NCBI GenBank assembly: GCA_009809945.1
Contig: WTPW01000016.1
Location: forward strand, 299,243 to 363,242
Reading direction: 5' to 3'
From: Gigaspora margarita
Lineage: Eukaryota; Glomeromycota; Glomeromycetes; Diversisporales; Gigasporaceae
DNA: 64,000 nucleotides
Part shown: in pieces, positions 10,298 through 20,400 of the stretch
Layout of the letters: each line of letters opens with the position of its first letter
How positions within the stretch are numbered: the first letter of the stretch is position 1
Program-made: the position numbers and the translations under genes
Notes under the pieces: model-generated
The model's input: only the letters and a program-made list of their open reading frames with translations
What the model was told of the DNA's origin: nothing
The model's database searches: none

Positions 10298-11525
10298 GGA
10301 AAAATGTTTCTGGCGACATGTCGCCATGGCGACCCTATATGATCGGCCAATCATTTTACAGATTGCTGATCATATAAATAAATGTTTTTTTTTTATTTTT
10401 TGATTTATTTTTTTTTTCTATTTGTTTTATTATTTTTTTTATTTATTTATTAACTTTAAAATTTTTTTTTTTGGAGCGTCACTGGAGCCGTCGTTGGAGC
10501 CGTCGCTGGAGTCGTTATTGAGTCATAGTAGGAGCGTGAAGTTGCTGTGGATTTCGGTAGTCATTGGAGTCGTAGTAGGAGTTGCGGTAGATTTTGAAGC
10601 CGTAGTAGGAGTCGCGGTAGATTTCGAAGCTATAGTAGGAGTCGCGGTGGATTTCGAAGCTGTAGTAGGAGTCGTGGTGGATTTCGGTGGTTGTTGGAGT
10701 AGGAGCGTAAGTCGCGGTGTATTTCGGTGATTCAGTAAGTTGTTTTTTTTCAGTTTTTTTAGAGTCGTCGTTGGAGCCGCAGTAGGAGTGTGAAGTCGCG
10801 TTTCAGTAATTCAGTAGGCTGTTTTTTTGTAGGTACTTCTAGTTGTTTTTCAGTGGTTAATTCAATAGGCTCGTCGTTATTTAAGGTTCTTCGTCTTTTT
10901 AAGATTCTTCGTCATTTTTTAGTGAGTTTTCGTTGGTTTTCAGTAGGGTTTCCTATAAGTTCTTTGTTATTTTCGGGATCCTTCGGTAACTTCGTCAGTT
11001 TTTGTGGGTTCTTTCAGTAAATTTGTCATTTTTCGGTGGGGGTTTCCGGTCGTTTCTTGGTAGATTTTTTCTTTGTTCTTGGTCGATCTTTAGTCTGCCG
11101 TTTTTATCCTTATTTTCATCCCATTTTCTTGCTATTCCCGTTCCGTTTTCTTTTTGTTTTTGTCCAATGTTTTTATCCCATTTTTGTGCTGTGTTTCTTC
11201 ATTTTCATCCCGTGTTCTTCTCATTTTCATTCCTGTATTCGACTAAAAAAAAAAAATAAATTAAAATTTAAAAATAAAAATAAATTAATAAATTAAAAAA
11301 AATAAAATCCTGTTAGCGTCCCATTTTTTCATCCCGTATTTCGTCCATTTTCGTCCCATTTTTCTTCTCATTTCGTTCTGTTTTCTTTATAAATTTAAAA
11401 AAAAAAAAACTTAAAAAAAAAACTTAAAAAAAAAAAAACAAAAAAATATAAGGATACACGTGATCGACTTTGATTGGTCGATCATGGGGGTCGCCATGGC
11501 GATATGTCTCCATAAAATAACACCC
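10298..11525. mobile_element. Mutator-like non-autonomous element nested in the hAT-like element
   Basis: The inverted ends pair CTGGCGACATGTCGCC (near 10313-10328) with the inverse of GGCGATATGTCTCCAT (near 11497-11512), about 28 bp in all. The flanks ATAAAGTTT (10289-10297) and ATAAAGGTTT (11526-11535) look like a 9-bp duplication with one indel. That length favours Mutator-like. It interrupts the loop of a palindrome-A unit. Inside are a 30-bp tandem repeat, T/G-rich low-complexity DNA and A-rich tracts, but no transposase. The subterminal GATCGGCCAATC / GATTGGTCGATC words recur elsewhere in the window. Confidence 0.6.
10570..10695 (+). repeat. 30-bp GC-richer tandem repeat, 4 units
   Basis: Units read like GTAGTAGGAGTCGCGGTAG followed by ATTTCGAAGC. 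In one frame (10422-10730) they encode a VVGVAVDFEA decapeptide repeat. The region is much richer in G and CpG than its surroundings. The open frame lacks a plausible domain and lies inside a non-autonomous element, so I call a repeat rather than a gene. Confidence 0.65.
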
Positions 11526-14029
11526 ATAAAGGTTTATAAAATCTTATAATTCACAAAATTTTATTAATTAATTCTAACTTTATGCACTAAGTAAACTTAT
11601 TCAGCACCTAAGAATGCATTATATCAGCAGAATTAATTTTAGTTTACTTGAAATTTAGAGGATAGATGCATAATTTTGGATTTTGATCAAAAAAGTCAAA
11701 TTTAAGCATCTATTCTCCAAATTTCAAGTAAAATAAAAAACAATTAGCTGATTTAATGTATTTTTAGGTGCTGAATAAGTTTACTTAGCACATTAAGTTA
11801 GAATTAATTAGTGAAATCTTGTGAATCACAAGATTTTATAGAATTTTATTAATAGAATTCTATGAAATCTTATGATTCACAAAATTTTATTAATTAATTC
11901 TAACTTTAAGCACTAAGTAAATTGTTCAGCACCTACAAATACATTAAACTGACTGAATTTTTTTTATTTTACATGAAATTTGGAGAATTGATGCTTAAAT
12001 TTGATTTTTTGATCAAAAATCCAACATTTTGCATCTATTTTTTAAATTTCAAGTAAAATAAAAATAATTATGCCGATTTGATGTATTTTTAGGTGCTAAA
12101 TAAGTTTACTTATGCATTAAGTTGGAATTAATTAATAAGAATTTGTGAGTTATAAGTTTTTATAATAAAATTTTATAAAACCTTATAACTCACAAATTCT
12201 TATTAATTAATTCTAACTTAATGCACTAAGTAAACTTGTTCAGCACCTAAAAACACATCAAATCGGCATAATTATTTTTATTTTACTTAAAATTTAAAAA
12301 ATAGATGCAAATTTTTGGATTTTTGATCAAATAATCAAATTTAAGCATCAATTCTCCAAATTTCATGTAAAATAAAAAAAATTCAGCCAATTTAATGTAT
12401 TTTAGGTGCTGAACAATTTTACTTAGTGCATAAAGTTAGAATTAATTAATAAAATTTTGTGAATCATAAGATTTCATAAAATTCTATTAATAAAATTCTA
12501 TAAAATCTTGTGATTCACAAGATTTCACTAATTAATTCTAACTTTATGCGCTAAGTAAACTTATTCAGCACTTAAAAATACATTAAATCAGCTGATTGTT
12601 TTTTATTTTACTTGAAATTTGGAGAATAGATGCTTAAATTTGACTTTTTTGATCCAAAATCCAAAATTATGCATCTATTCTCTAAATTTCAAGTAAACTA
12701 AAATTAATTCTGCTAATATGATGCATTTTTAGGTGCTGATGAGTTTACTTAGTGCATAAAGTTAGAATTAATTAATAAAATTGTGCGAATTATAAGATTT
12801 TATAAAATTTTATTAATAAAATTTTATAATATCTTATAATTCATAAAATTTTACTAATTAATTCTAAAAACATGCACTAAGTAAACTTGTTCAGCACCAA
12901 AAAATACATATAATTGTATTTGAACCAGACTGGTTCGTGAACTTTGAACTGGACTTGGACTGAACTTATTCTAAGTCTGAGTCTAGTTTGAAGTCCAAAA
13001 TTAGTAAAATTTAGAGTCTGAGTCTGGTTCGATCCTGAACTGAACCTGGACCAGACTGAACCCAAACTGAACCTAGAAGCACTATCGATAGTGTCCAGCA
13101 AGTCCCAAGAATGATCGTAGTTGGGTTACATTTTGGAGAGGTTGGATGTTTTGTACAGCAGTTATCTTGTCTGGGTCTGGGAAGATTCCTTTTTCTTCAA
13201 TAATATGTCCTAAGAAGGGTAGTCTTTTCATCCAAAAATTACACTTTTCAAAATTTAACTTCAGTCCAGCTTTTCTAATTCTAGTAAAGCTTCTCATAGA
13301 TGTTTAATATGATCATCAAATGTTCGAAAGAAGACATTGGTATCATCTAGGTATACTACAACATACTTGTAGGCTATACCTTTATAAACTTGGTTTATGA
13401 GATGTTGAAAGGTAGTAGGGGCATTACACAATCCAAAAGGTATGACATTGAATTCATAGGTTCTATATCTGGTTATAAAACAGTTTTCTCTCTATCTTCT
13501 GAGTGTACTTTTACTTGCCAATATCCACTCATAAGATCTAAAGTGGAGAAGTAAGTGGCTCCAGCAAGGGAGTCAAGCATTTCATCAATTTAAGGTAGGG
13601 GGTATTGGTCTTTCTTGGTAATATTGTTAAGCTTTCAGTAATCTACACAAAATCTTTCTTTCTATTTTTCTCGTTTACAAGTACAACAGGAGAGGCCCAA
13701 GAACTAGAGGACTCTATAATTAATTTATTTTCTAACATCCATTGTACTTCTTCATTTATAAATGTTTGTTTAGTAAGAGGTACTATATAGAGTCGTGAGC
13801 TAATAGGAGGTCCATCATTAGTGAATATTCGATGAATGACTAGGTCAGTTCTACCTAGTTGGGTCATATCTTTTGCAAAGAGGTCTGCAAATTCAAGAAG
13901 CAATTGTCAAAATTGGGCTCCTTGGCTAGTAGTGAGGGCTCCTACGTTTGGGTTAATTTTCTAAGTTATATATATTTTTCAAATGTGTTTGGATCTACAA
14001 TTGTCTGTATCTTCGAGTAGTTATTGATC

Positions 14030-15430
14030 ATGCTCAGAATAACTCAAAAATTTTGAGTACCCTGGTTGCTAGACTTGGTATAGGGACAGTAGACTCAGTA
14101 TACAAGTCCCTTAATCGATGAAGAAAGTTTTCAAAATAATGAACTTGGTCCTGTAGAGTTTTAATGGTCTGTTCCTGGTATTTAAAGGTTTTGGCTTGTT
14201 CTTGAAGAAGAGTAATAATTTGAGCTTGTTGTCGAATCTGTTCCTGCAAGAGTTAAATCAGTTTAGCTGATTCTAGAACAGGCGAGGCAGTTTTGATAGG
14301 AGAAACTATAAGTAACTCTATTATAGAGAATATAGTAGATTCATTTGAATCAGGTGCTTCAGGTACTAAGGGATTAGGAAGAGGAGGATTTTTGTATCTA
14401 AAGAAGGGGTTTTTTTTAGCATTCCTTGCACAAATTTTCATATTGTCAGAGTTCATCATTTGTTTTGACTATAGTACAGGATTCACAAAGTCCTGCAGTT
14501 CCTGCAAAGTTTTTTCGTAAGTTTCCATGGCTATCAAAGTCAGGATGACTCATGTCAAATGATTCAATAAGAATTCTTTGTAATGTTTGTTCTTCTGTTT
14601 CTGTTAATTCTACATGGGATGGCTCTTATGATAACATTTACCTCATTATAGGTATAATCTTGGTTAGAATGGTCATCATATTGGGGTTCAAGAGCAAGGG
14701 CAAGGTCTTCATTGCTTTCACCAATCTGGATCTTGGCTAAACAGAAAATTTGGCTTTGGTTGAGGTCATAGCTGTGTCTGGCATTCCTGGAAGATTCTGT
14801 ATAATGACGTACTCAGTTCATAAGTTGCAGTTAGGGTTATATTCGACATCCTGGGCAGCCTTGTAAGTGTAGAGGTGCTCAAGATTACAGAATCAAACAT
14901 CCTCTCGACTAGAATTGAGTTTAATCATCTTGGATCTGATTTCCTCTTCTTTACAGAGTTTGTATTTAGTTAATGTTCCTCTGCCTTCACCATTGGTGAA
15001 GAATTCAATACTTTAGGGTTATAAAGATCTAAAGCATAATAGAAGTCAATCCAGCATCCTTTACATACCATTGTTTGGTCCAATAGTCTAATTTCTTCAG
15101 GCTTCTTGAGTACTTTACATTTGCAACAGTAGTGGGTGCGTAAGGGTGTAAAATACAGGAGACGTTGAGCCTTTACTTCCTGGGGTCACAACCAAATTCA
15201 AATCTCTGGTTCTTTAATTTCTGGGTCATTTGAGGACAGATAGCTCCAATATGTCCATATTATCCACATTGATAGCATTGGTTTTCTGGGCAGTTCTTAT
15301 ATAAATGTCCTAGTTGGAAACAGGTTTTACAGATGTTTTGTTTAGGGGCCTGCCTAGGACAATGAGCAGCAAGGTATCTTTATCGTCGACATCAGTAACA
15401 TTCATTGTTGGGCAGTTAGCATAGAGATAA
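14030..15430 (-). pseudogene. Extra zinc-knuckle, zinc-ribbon and coiled-coil region between protease and RT
   Basis: Reading leftward after the protease are two CCHC knuckles (CKTCFQLGHLYKNC, then CYQCG-YGHIGAIC with one stop inside). A degenerate one precedes them (ECY-C...AAHC). Next comes a CCKC...CKGC pair spaced like a zinc ribbon (near 15130-15050). Then there is a heptad-rich segment, the open frame 14249-14034 (QIRQQAQIITLLQEQAKTF), which predicts a coiled coil. Several frameshifts separate the pieces. In most gypsy elements the knuckle belongs to Gag and lies before the protease, so this block is unusual. It probably encodes nucleic-acid-binding and oligomerising parts of the polyprotein. 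Confidence 0.65.
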
Positions 15431-16044
15431 TTGTAGGAGTAATAGCGTCCATATTTTTGGTTGGAGAAGGATGCACTAGGTCTGGATCTGCAAGTAACAG
15501 TTGTCCAGGTGTTTTGTTCTGTATTTGCCATATAAGCTTCTTTTGGACTAAGATACTCTTGTTCAAATTTTTTCAAATCCTTTTTATCGGTAAGAGTGGG
15601 TTGGGTAGATAGAGGTTGGTTATTTTCATATGTAGTAGAAACATGAATCTTCTTTTTATTCCAGCGGAGGGTATAAACTTTGTTTTTCCAGTTATAGCTG
15701 GCATCTACTTTTTGTGACCAGTCATTACCTAGAAGTAATAAATAAGAAGTAGTATTCATAACTTCAACATCCAGAGGGATAGTGGTTCTTTCAATTTCTA
15801 TTAGCAAATTTTTAATAATACCAAGAGTGCAAACAGAGAATCCAGCAGCAGAGACAATAAGGCTAGTGGAAGGAGCTTCAATTTGTAGTCCAAGTTCTTT
15901 TACAACTTGGTGAGAGATCATACATATAGCAGTACTACTATCAATAACGGTGTAGTAGGGTTTTTCTTGCAGTTTGATATTACATTTAACAGGAGTAATA
16001 TAGGTTGGGATCTGGATCTGGGTGGCTTTGGGTTTCTGGGTCAA
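15310..16044 (-). pseudogene. Gypsy retropepsin-like aspartic protease
   Basis: A long open frame of 244 codons. The active-site loop reads VIDSSTAICMIS where D-S/T-G-A/S is expected, so the glycine is replaced by serine. The second part has the usual ILG-type stretch as LLLLGNDWSQKVDASYNW. Upstream residues (ITPVKCNIKLQEKPYY) form the expected leading strand. This enzyme would cut the Gag-Pol polyprotein. The last ~40 residues are probably out of frame: another frame there gives the zinc-knuckle region. A stop-containing linker joins it to Gag at the 5' side. Confidence 0.75.
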
Positions 16045-16399
16045 GTAACTAGCAAGAGCGGTACGTATAGATTTATTGACAAGAAAGTTTCAAACTGCTC
16101 ATAAGTATAATTATTTGTAGTATCGATTGTATATACATCATGTGAGTAAGGAGTAGAAGAGTGATTCCTGGATCTGGATCAGTCAGAGGATCAGTAATTC
16201 TGGTCATTTCTGTATTTATCACGTGACTGACTTCAGCTTTGGGGTCGATCATATCCAGAGCGGTTATTATTATAGTTTCAGTCCCTGGATCTACTTCAGT
16301 TTCGAGATCTGGATCTGTTGTAAGACTGGTTGTTTCTGGAAGAGTAATTGTTACTTCAGCCTCGGGATTGGTATCCCTAGTTGTCCTTTTGTTATCTTG

Positions 16400-18788
16400 G
16401 AACTGGGCATGACAATTCTGAATAAAATGTCCTTTTTGTCCACAATAATAACAGGTAGCATTAGTAGCTCCTTGCTGAGGTCAGTCCTTATGTTGATCAG
16501 AGTAATAGGCAGGAGTAGGAGTAGGAGCAGCTTGTTTTTTAGTAAGGTTGATACTAAGCTTAGCAATTTGTTCTGTAAGGTGTTCTATAGCTTTGTTAGT
16601 ATCATTTGCATTATGGTCAGAGATCATTATCCGTCCAGTTTCCTATTTGTGTGCTTTAGCAATTGTAGCATCCAAGGTTTCAGGTTTAGCAGCTTGGGCA
16701 TTTATGGCGTATTCTGGGCACAGTCCTTGAATAAAAAATTGGATTATTACCAGTGTCTGAAATTCAATTTTTAAATTAGTTGTGGGCTGCAACCAAATAA
16801 AAAAAAATAGTTGCGGATTATAAAAATTTATAAAAATTTAGTTGTGCACCTAAGCATTTAATAGAAATTTATTAGTAAAGTTTGCAAATTTATGTGCGAA
16901 ATTTGCATATGCACTTCAGATTTTGGTTGTGGAAATTTAAAATTTTTTGCAGTCCGCAGACTCTGCAACCCAATTTCAGACACTGATTATTACTGAAACA
17001 GAAAAAACTTCTCTTGGGTCTACTCGTCTCCTAAGGCTTTTAAAGCAGCTAATATAGATATCAACTATATCTGTGCCTTGTTTGATTTTAAAGAGTTGTT
17101 TTTGCCAGGTGGCTTTCTGTTTGGTAGTGCTAAATTTTTCTTAAAAAATGTGAGTAAAGCTAACAATATCTTCACTATCATGGTCCTAGTTATAAAAATG
17201 GGTAGGCTCATACTCAAGACTAGTAAGCCATTCCTGAGCATTATTTTTCATATATGCACAAGCTAGTTCTAGTTGGCGAGCAGGGCTTTAATGGTTAGGT
17301 TTGGCAGCTTGTTCAAATTCTTTTAGCCAGGTTACAGGATCTTGGGTTCCATCACCATGATAAAAGTCAATTTTAAGCAGGAATTTTTCACTACCTCTTC
17401 TTATAGCATTGGCAAGAGTAGTCATAGCTTCAGTAGCAGTTTGTAAAGCTTCATTGGCTATATTTTCTTCAAGTTCTAGGTCTTCTACAGTAGTGTTTGA
17501 TTCTGATTCTGAAAATATATTTTTCTGGATTAGGTTCTTCAAGTTCTTCTTCTGATTTAGCTAATTCTTCTTGATTAAGGTCTTCTAGTTCTTCTTCTGA
17601 TACTTTTTTCTCTGATTCAACTAATTCTTTGTTGGTTCTTCTACTTGTTCTCGTAGATTTACTTCTTCTAAATTTATTTCTTCTTTAGCTTCTTCTGGAT
17701 AAGCTCCAACTATTTGAGGTTCAATAACTTCAACTTGAAGTAAGTGAATTTGATTGTCTGTTTGAAGAGGAGGTAAGTTAAGAGAGTAGGGTTAAGTGTT
17801 TGATTGATTTGAGAATTTGGTTCATTTATTAGGTTGGGTCGAGAAGTAGGTACTGGGAGTGCTTCAACTATCTGGTGACTAGTAAGAGCAGGTTGTGGAA
17901 TGAAAAGTTGTTGATGTAAAGGAGATGTAGTTAGAGGAGTGGTATTAGCAGTTGTATTAGCTTGGTATAGTTCATTTACAACTGGTAATTGGGTGGTTAT
18001 TAGTGGAGGAGTTCGTTGAAACTATCATATAGGATTAAGATTTTGGAGAAATTTTGGTATTTGATTAGGAGGTAGAGTATCAAGTTAAGGAAGAGGTTGG
18101 TTGAGGCGAATTTTAGAGAAAGGTAAAGAGAGAAGTGGAATATGAGGAGGAAATTGGACTTGGGTAGTATTTTCATTATAGGGTAGAAGAGAATATGTGT
18201 GAGAAGGTCCAGCAAAATTATCTAGATCTTCTGGTTCTAAGGTATATATTGATCGAGTGGTAGGAAAGATTCTATAATCTATCTCTTTATCAGTTCCTTG
18301 AGTAATAGGAGAAAGATGATCAAGATTATCAATTACTTAGCCAAGTAGTAGAGTAGAAATAACAGGAGTTTCAAGATGGAGATCAAAGATGTTTCCTTCA
18401 AAGTCAGAGGGTAATGTAGGAGCGAAAATAAAATGAGTATTGGCACAGAGGAGAGCAGCAATAACTGCTAAAGGATCAAGGTGAGGATTGTGTATCTGCA
18501 ACTAAAAACAATGTTTTTAGCAGCAGCTCTAAGAGTATTGTAATCTCGAGAAAGAGTTAAAATAAAATGGGTGTCAACCGTTTGTTGAGTATAATGATAG
18601 ACAAAATATGCAGTTCGGTATTCATTTCAAAAGCGATAAAAGGCTCTATGATATCCTACAGGTAGGTAGCAAATGTGACAAGATAAATTAGGGTCGGTGA
18701 CTTGTATAACTTCAGTGGCAAGAGGAGAGGAGTGGTGAATATCGTGGGCTTCAATTTGTTCTAAATGAATTTGATAAGCTCTACTCAT
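16400..18788 (-). pseudogene. Gypsy Gag (broken)
   Basis: The likely start is the ATG at 18788 (MSRAYQIHLEQIEAHDIHH). A Pro/Thr/Gln-rich stretch and an acidic Glu/Asn-rich linker (about 17750-17480) follow. The conserved capsid-like Gag core is KIDFYHGDGTQDPVTWLKEF (open at 17542-17288), then NNAQEWLTSLEYEPTHFYNW and IVDIYISCFKSLRRRVDP. A CCHC knuckle (CYYCGQKGHFIQNC) is at about 16470-16425. Several stops and shifts, plus the MITE at 16751-16985, break the frame. Gag would form the particle that carries the element's RNA. Confidence 0.8.
16751..16985. mobile_element. hAT MITE (235 bp) inside gag
   Basis: The ends CAGTGTCTGAAATT and the inverse AATTTCAGACACTG are flanked by a perfect 8-bp duplication ATTATTAC (16743-16750, 16986-16993). 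A CAGTG start with 8-bp duplications is characteristic of hAT elements. No coding capacity. Removing it rejoins the gag reading frame. Confidence 0.88.
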
Positions 18789-18981
18789 ATAGAGATTAAA
18801 AAAAGAAGCAGTTTAAATAGATATATATATTTTTAACTTTGAAAAGAGTTGGAGAGAAAGGTTTGATTACTAATATAACTGTAATATTATCATTATTTTT
18901 TTAGAGGTAAAAATGTTTCTACTCTGGGTCTAAAAGAAAATAACTAATAACAAATAATTAATCAAACAACAAAAAAAAAAA

Positions 18982-19120
18982 GTGCTACAAAAGCAGAGGC
19001 TTCAAGTATGCCCTTCTGAATGAATCTTTCTCATTTTGACAGAAAAATACCAGTGCTACAAAAGCAAGAGGCTTCAAGTATGCCCTTCTGAATGAATCTT
19101 TTTTAATTTGACAGGTAAAC
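18982..19120. repeat. 71-bp tandem duplication in the gypsy leader
   Basis: GTGCTACAAAAGCAGAGGCT and the following ~50 bases occur at 18982 and again at 19053 with few differences. It lies in the untranslated leader between the primer-binding site and gag, and could be part of a packaging or leader structure. That role is inference. Confidence 0.7.
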
Positions 19121-19226
19121 CAAAAATAATAACTTTAATAAGAGGAGAAAAGAGGCAAGAGAAATATCCTTGCAGAGAGAAGAGAGAAAGGTCCTAAGGG
19201 TTCCAGCTGTTTTTAATAGATTTTTG

Positions 19227-19239
19227 CCAGAAGGCACCA
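19227..19239 (-). promoter_or_regulatory. Primer-binding site of the gypsy element
   Basis: On the minus strand TGGTGCCTTCTGG begins three bases inside the 5' LTR. TGG plus ten bases complementary to a tRNA 3' end is the standard minus-strand primer site. The same site, TGGTGCCTTCTAG, follows the plus-strand LTR at 24202. Confidence 0.8.
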
Positions 19240-19242
19240 AAA

Positions 19243-19736
19243 TGTTACAAGCAACTATTGCCTTCAATATAGTACTTGTATACAACACACAGTGACAGGG
19301 ATCTTGTAAGGGTCAGAGAAGATATGAAGCAGTGTGCAAGTGGAATATTACTTCACTATTCATATTTATTTATCAAAGAGCAAGAGAGTATTTATTTGGC
19401 AAAGATATATTTTATTTATTTATGATATAATATTCAAGATAGATAACTATTTCTAAACATTGGAAGGAGAGGGAATCTGAGTCTATTGTACAGAAGGGCA
19501 GAAAACTAGAGTTTATATACCATTTGATCATTAGAAGTAGAAATGGTAGAAATAGTAGAAATGATAGAAATAGTACTATTTTGTTCGTACTTCTAACTAA
19601 GACTTTTAAAGTAATATTAATACAATACTAATAACAATTTGTAAATAAAATAATACTAGAAATAATATTAAGAAACTAATAATAAAAATAATAATAAAAT
19701 AACAATAAAAATGATAATAAAACTCATTCTATAACA
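19243..19736 (-). repeat. 5' LTR of the gypsy element
   Basis: 494 bp, starting TGTTACAAGCAACTATTG and ending TATAACA on the plus strand. It is collinear with 6327-6861. In the element's own direction it contains an (AAT/ATT)-rich first part. The related LTRs at 23.7 and 33.3 kb carry an expanded 10-bp repeat there instead. Confidence 0.9.
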
Positions 19737-19740
19737 ATAT

Positions 19741-20040
19741 CTCTGTTCAAAGTTTTTGTTTTAACCTGGTGCTCATGTCATATTTTATTATATAGAAGAG
19801 AAATACATATGCAAATAGTGCTTCTTTTCTAGTTTTTTAATCTTACAACTAAAATATAACTTATCCAGTTACTGTAGGCACTTATTCACAATCTGCTAGA
19901 GTAGATTTCATCTTACTATTCCCCAAAATATAATTATCCTCAGGTAATGGATCATTAGCTTGGATCTATAGCTAATCATAACCACTAACATATTTTAAAA
20001 CTTCTTCTACCTAGATTCTAGCAAAGATACTAACACAGAT
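19741..20040. other. Right flank of the gypsy insertion, no gene
   Basis: The first bases (CTCTGTTCAAAGTTTTTG) continue the palindromic satellite unit interrupted at 6326. The rest is AT-rich without recognisable features. Confidence 0.5.
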
Positions 20041-20400
20041 CAAAATTGTACACATCGGTATAATATCAGGTACCTGATATATATAGTATATGTGTCTGAT
20101 ATGTGACTGATATGTGTAAGATATATTTATACACATACCTGATATGTGTAGGGTTCATATAGGATATCAGACACATATCGGACACATATAGTACACAAAC
20201 AGTATATATGCCATAAACATATCAGATACATATCGCATATATAAATTTGTAATGCATTATGTACCCGATATGTGTAGAGTTCATATAGTATTTCAGACAC
20301 ATATTGGACACATATAGTACACATATAGTATATATACCGTATATATATCTATATATTGCATATATAAATTCTGTAATAATATTATGATAGTACTTCATTT
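20040..20400. repeat. 126-bp direct duplication in a TATGTGTMYGATAT-rich stretch
   Basis: Two copies of a block starting ACCTGATATGTGTAGGGTTC (20137) and ACCCGATATGTGTAGAGTTC (20263) are embedded in CACATATMGGACACATATAG words. The minus-strand open frame 20127-20324 is a product of the repeat. Confidence 0.7.

Larger units (their letters stand above)
10028..13084. mobile_element. Non-autonomous hAT-like element built from alternating palindromes (copy 1, 3.06 kb)
   Basis: The ends are TAGTGCTCCTACGAACTGG and its inverse. They are flanked by TCTATAGT (10020-10027) and TCGATAGT (13085-13092), an 8-bp duplication with one mismatch, which interrupts the gypsy RT frame exactly. TAGTG ends with 8-bp duplications fit the hAT superfamily. 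The body is an array of two alternating palindromes. Palindrome A (about 190 bp) has arms starting GGTGCTGAACAAGTTTACTT. Palindrome B (about 150 bp) is centred on a TTTGATCAAAAAAGTCAAA loop. Together they give a ~330-bp period. No transposase. A second, 5'-truncated copy lies at 34525-36598. Confidence 0.8.
9480..13903 (-). pseudogene. Gypsy reverse transcriptase-RNase H (broken, split by a 3-kb insertion)
   Basis: The N-terminal part (13903-13643) is open and reads like the start of a gypsy RT up to SSSSWASPVVLV. A frameshift follows, then fragments FCVDY, YPLP, FSTLDLMSGYWQVKV and the catalytic YLDD box (near 13350, intact as VVVYLDDTNVFF). The RT C-terminus SFLGLAGHYR stops at 13093 where the element 10028-13084 has inserted. 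The frame resumes at about 10019 with RRFIKHFSSVAHLLN and continues into the RNase H region (AFDELKYKLTTAPVLIYPD and ILATDASYEGFGATLSQL). One stop there is TAG where Trp is usual. The protein is inactive as encoded. Confidence 0.9.
6327..19736 (-). mobile_element. Full-length Ty3/gypsy LTR retrotransposon (degenerate, with nested insertions)
   Basis: Two LTRs of ~0.5 kb, both bounded by TGTTA...TAACA, flank gag-protease-RT-RNase H-integrase coding remnants reading leftward. A tRNA-type primer-binding site lies next to the right (5') LTR and a purine tract next to the left (3') LTR. ATAT at 6323-6326 and 19737-19740 is the target duplication, and uninterrupted copies of the target repeat at 39.4 kb support these borders. 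The integrase following RT-RNase H fixes the Ty3/gypsy order. All reading frames carry stops or frameshifts. Nested insertions: 16751-16985 and 10028-13084 (itself holding 10298-11525). Confidence 0.93.

Noticed and set aside
10422..11296. Plus-strand frames with VGVAVDFEA repeats and Phe/Ser-rich continuation
   Set aside because: They lie inside a non-autonomous element, follow low-complexity DNA and overlap one another; treated as repeat.
16223..16774. 183-codon plus-strand open frame opposite gag
   Set aside because: Shadow of the minus-strand gag region. The minus strand holds the CCHC knuckle and Gag motifs.
20127..20324. Cys/Tyr-rich 65-codon minus-strand ORF
   Set aside because: Encoded by the 126-bp direct duplication; no homology or start context to support a gene.
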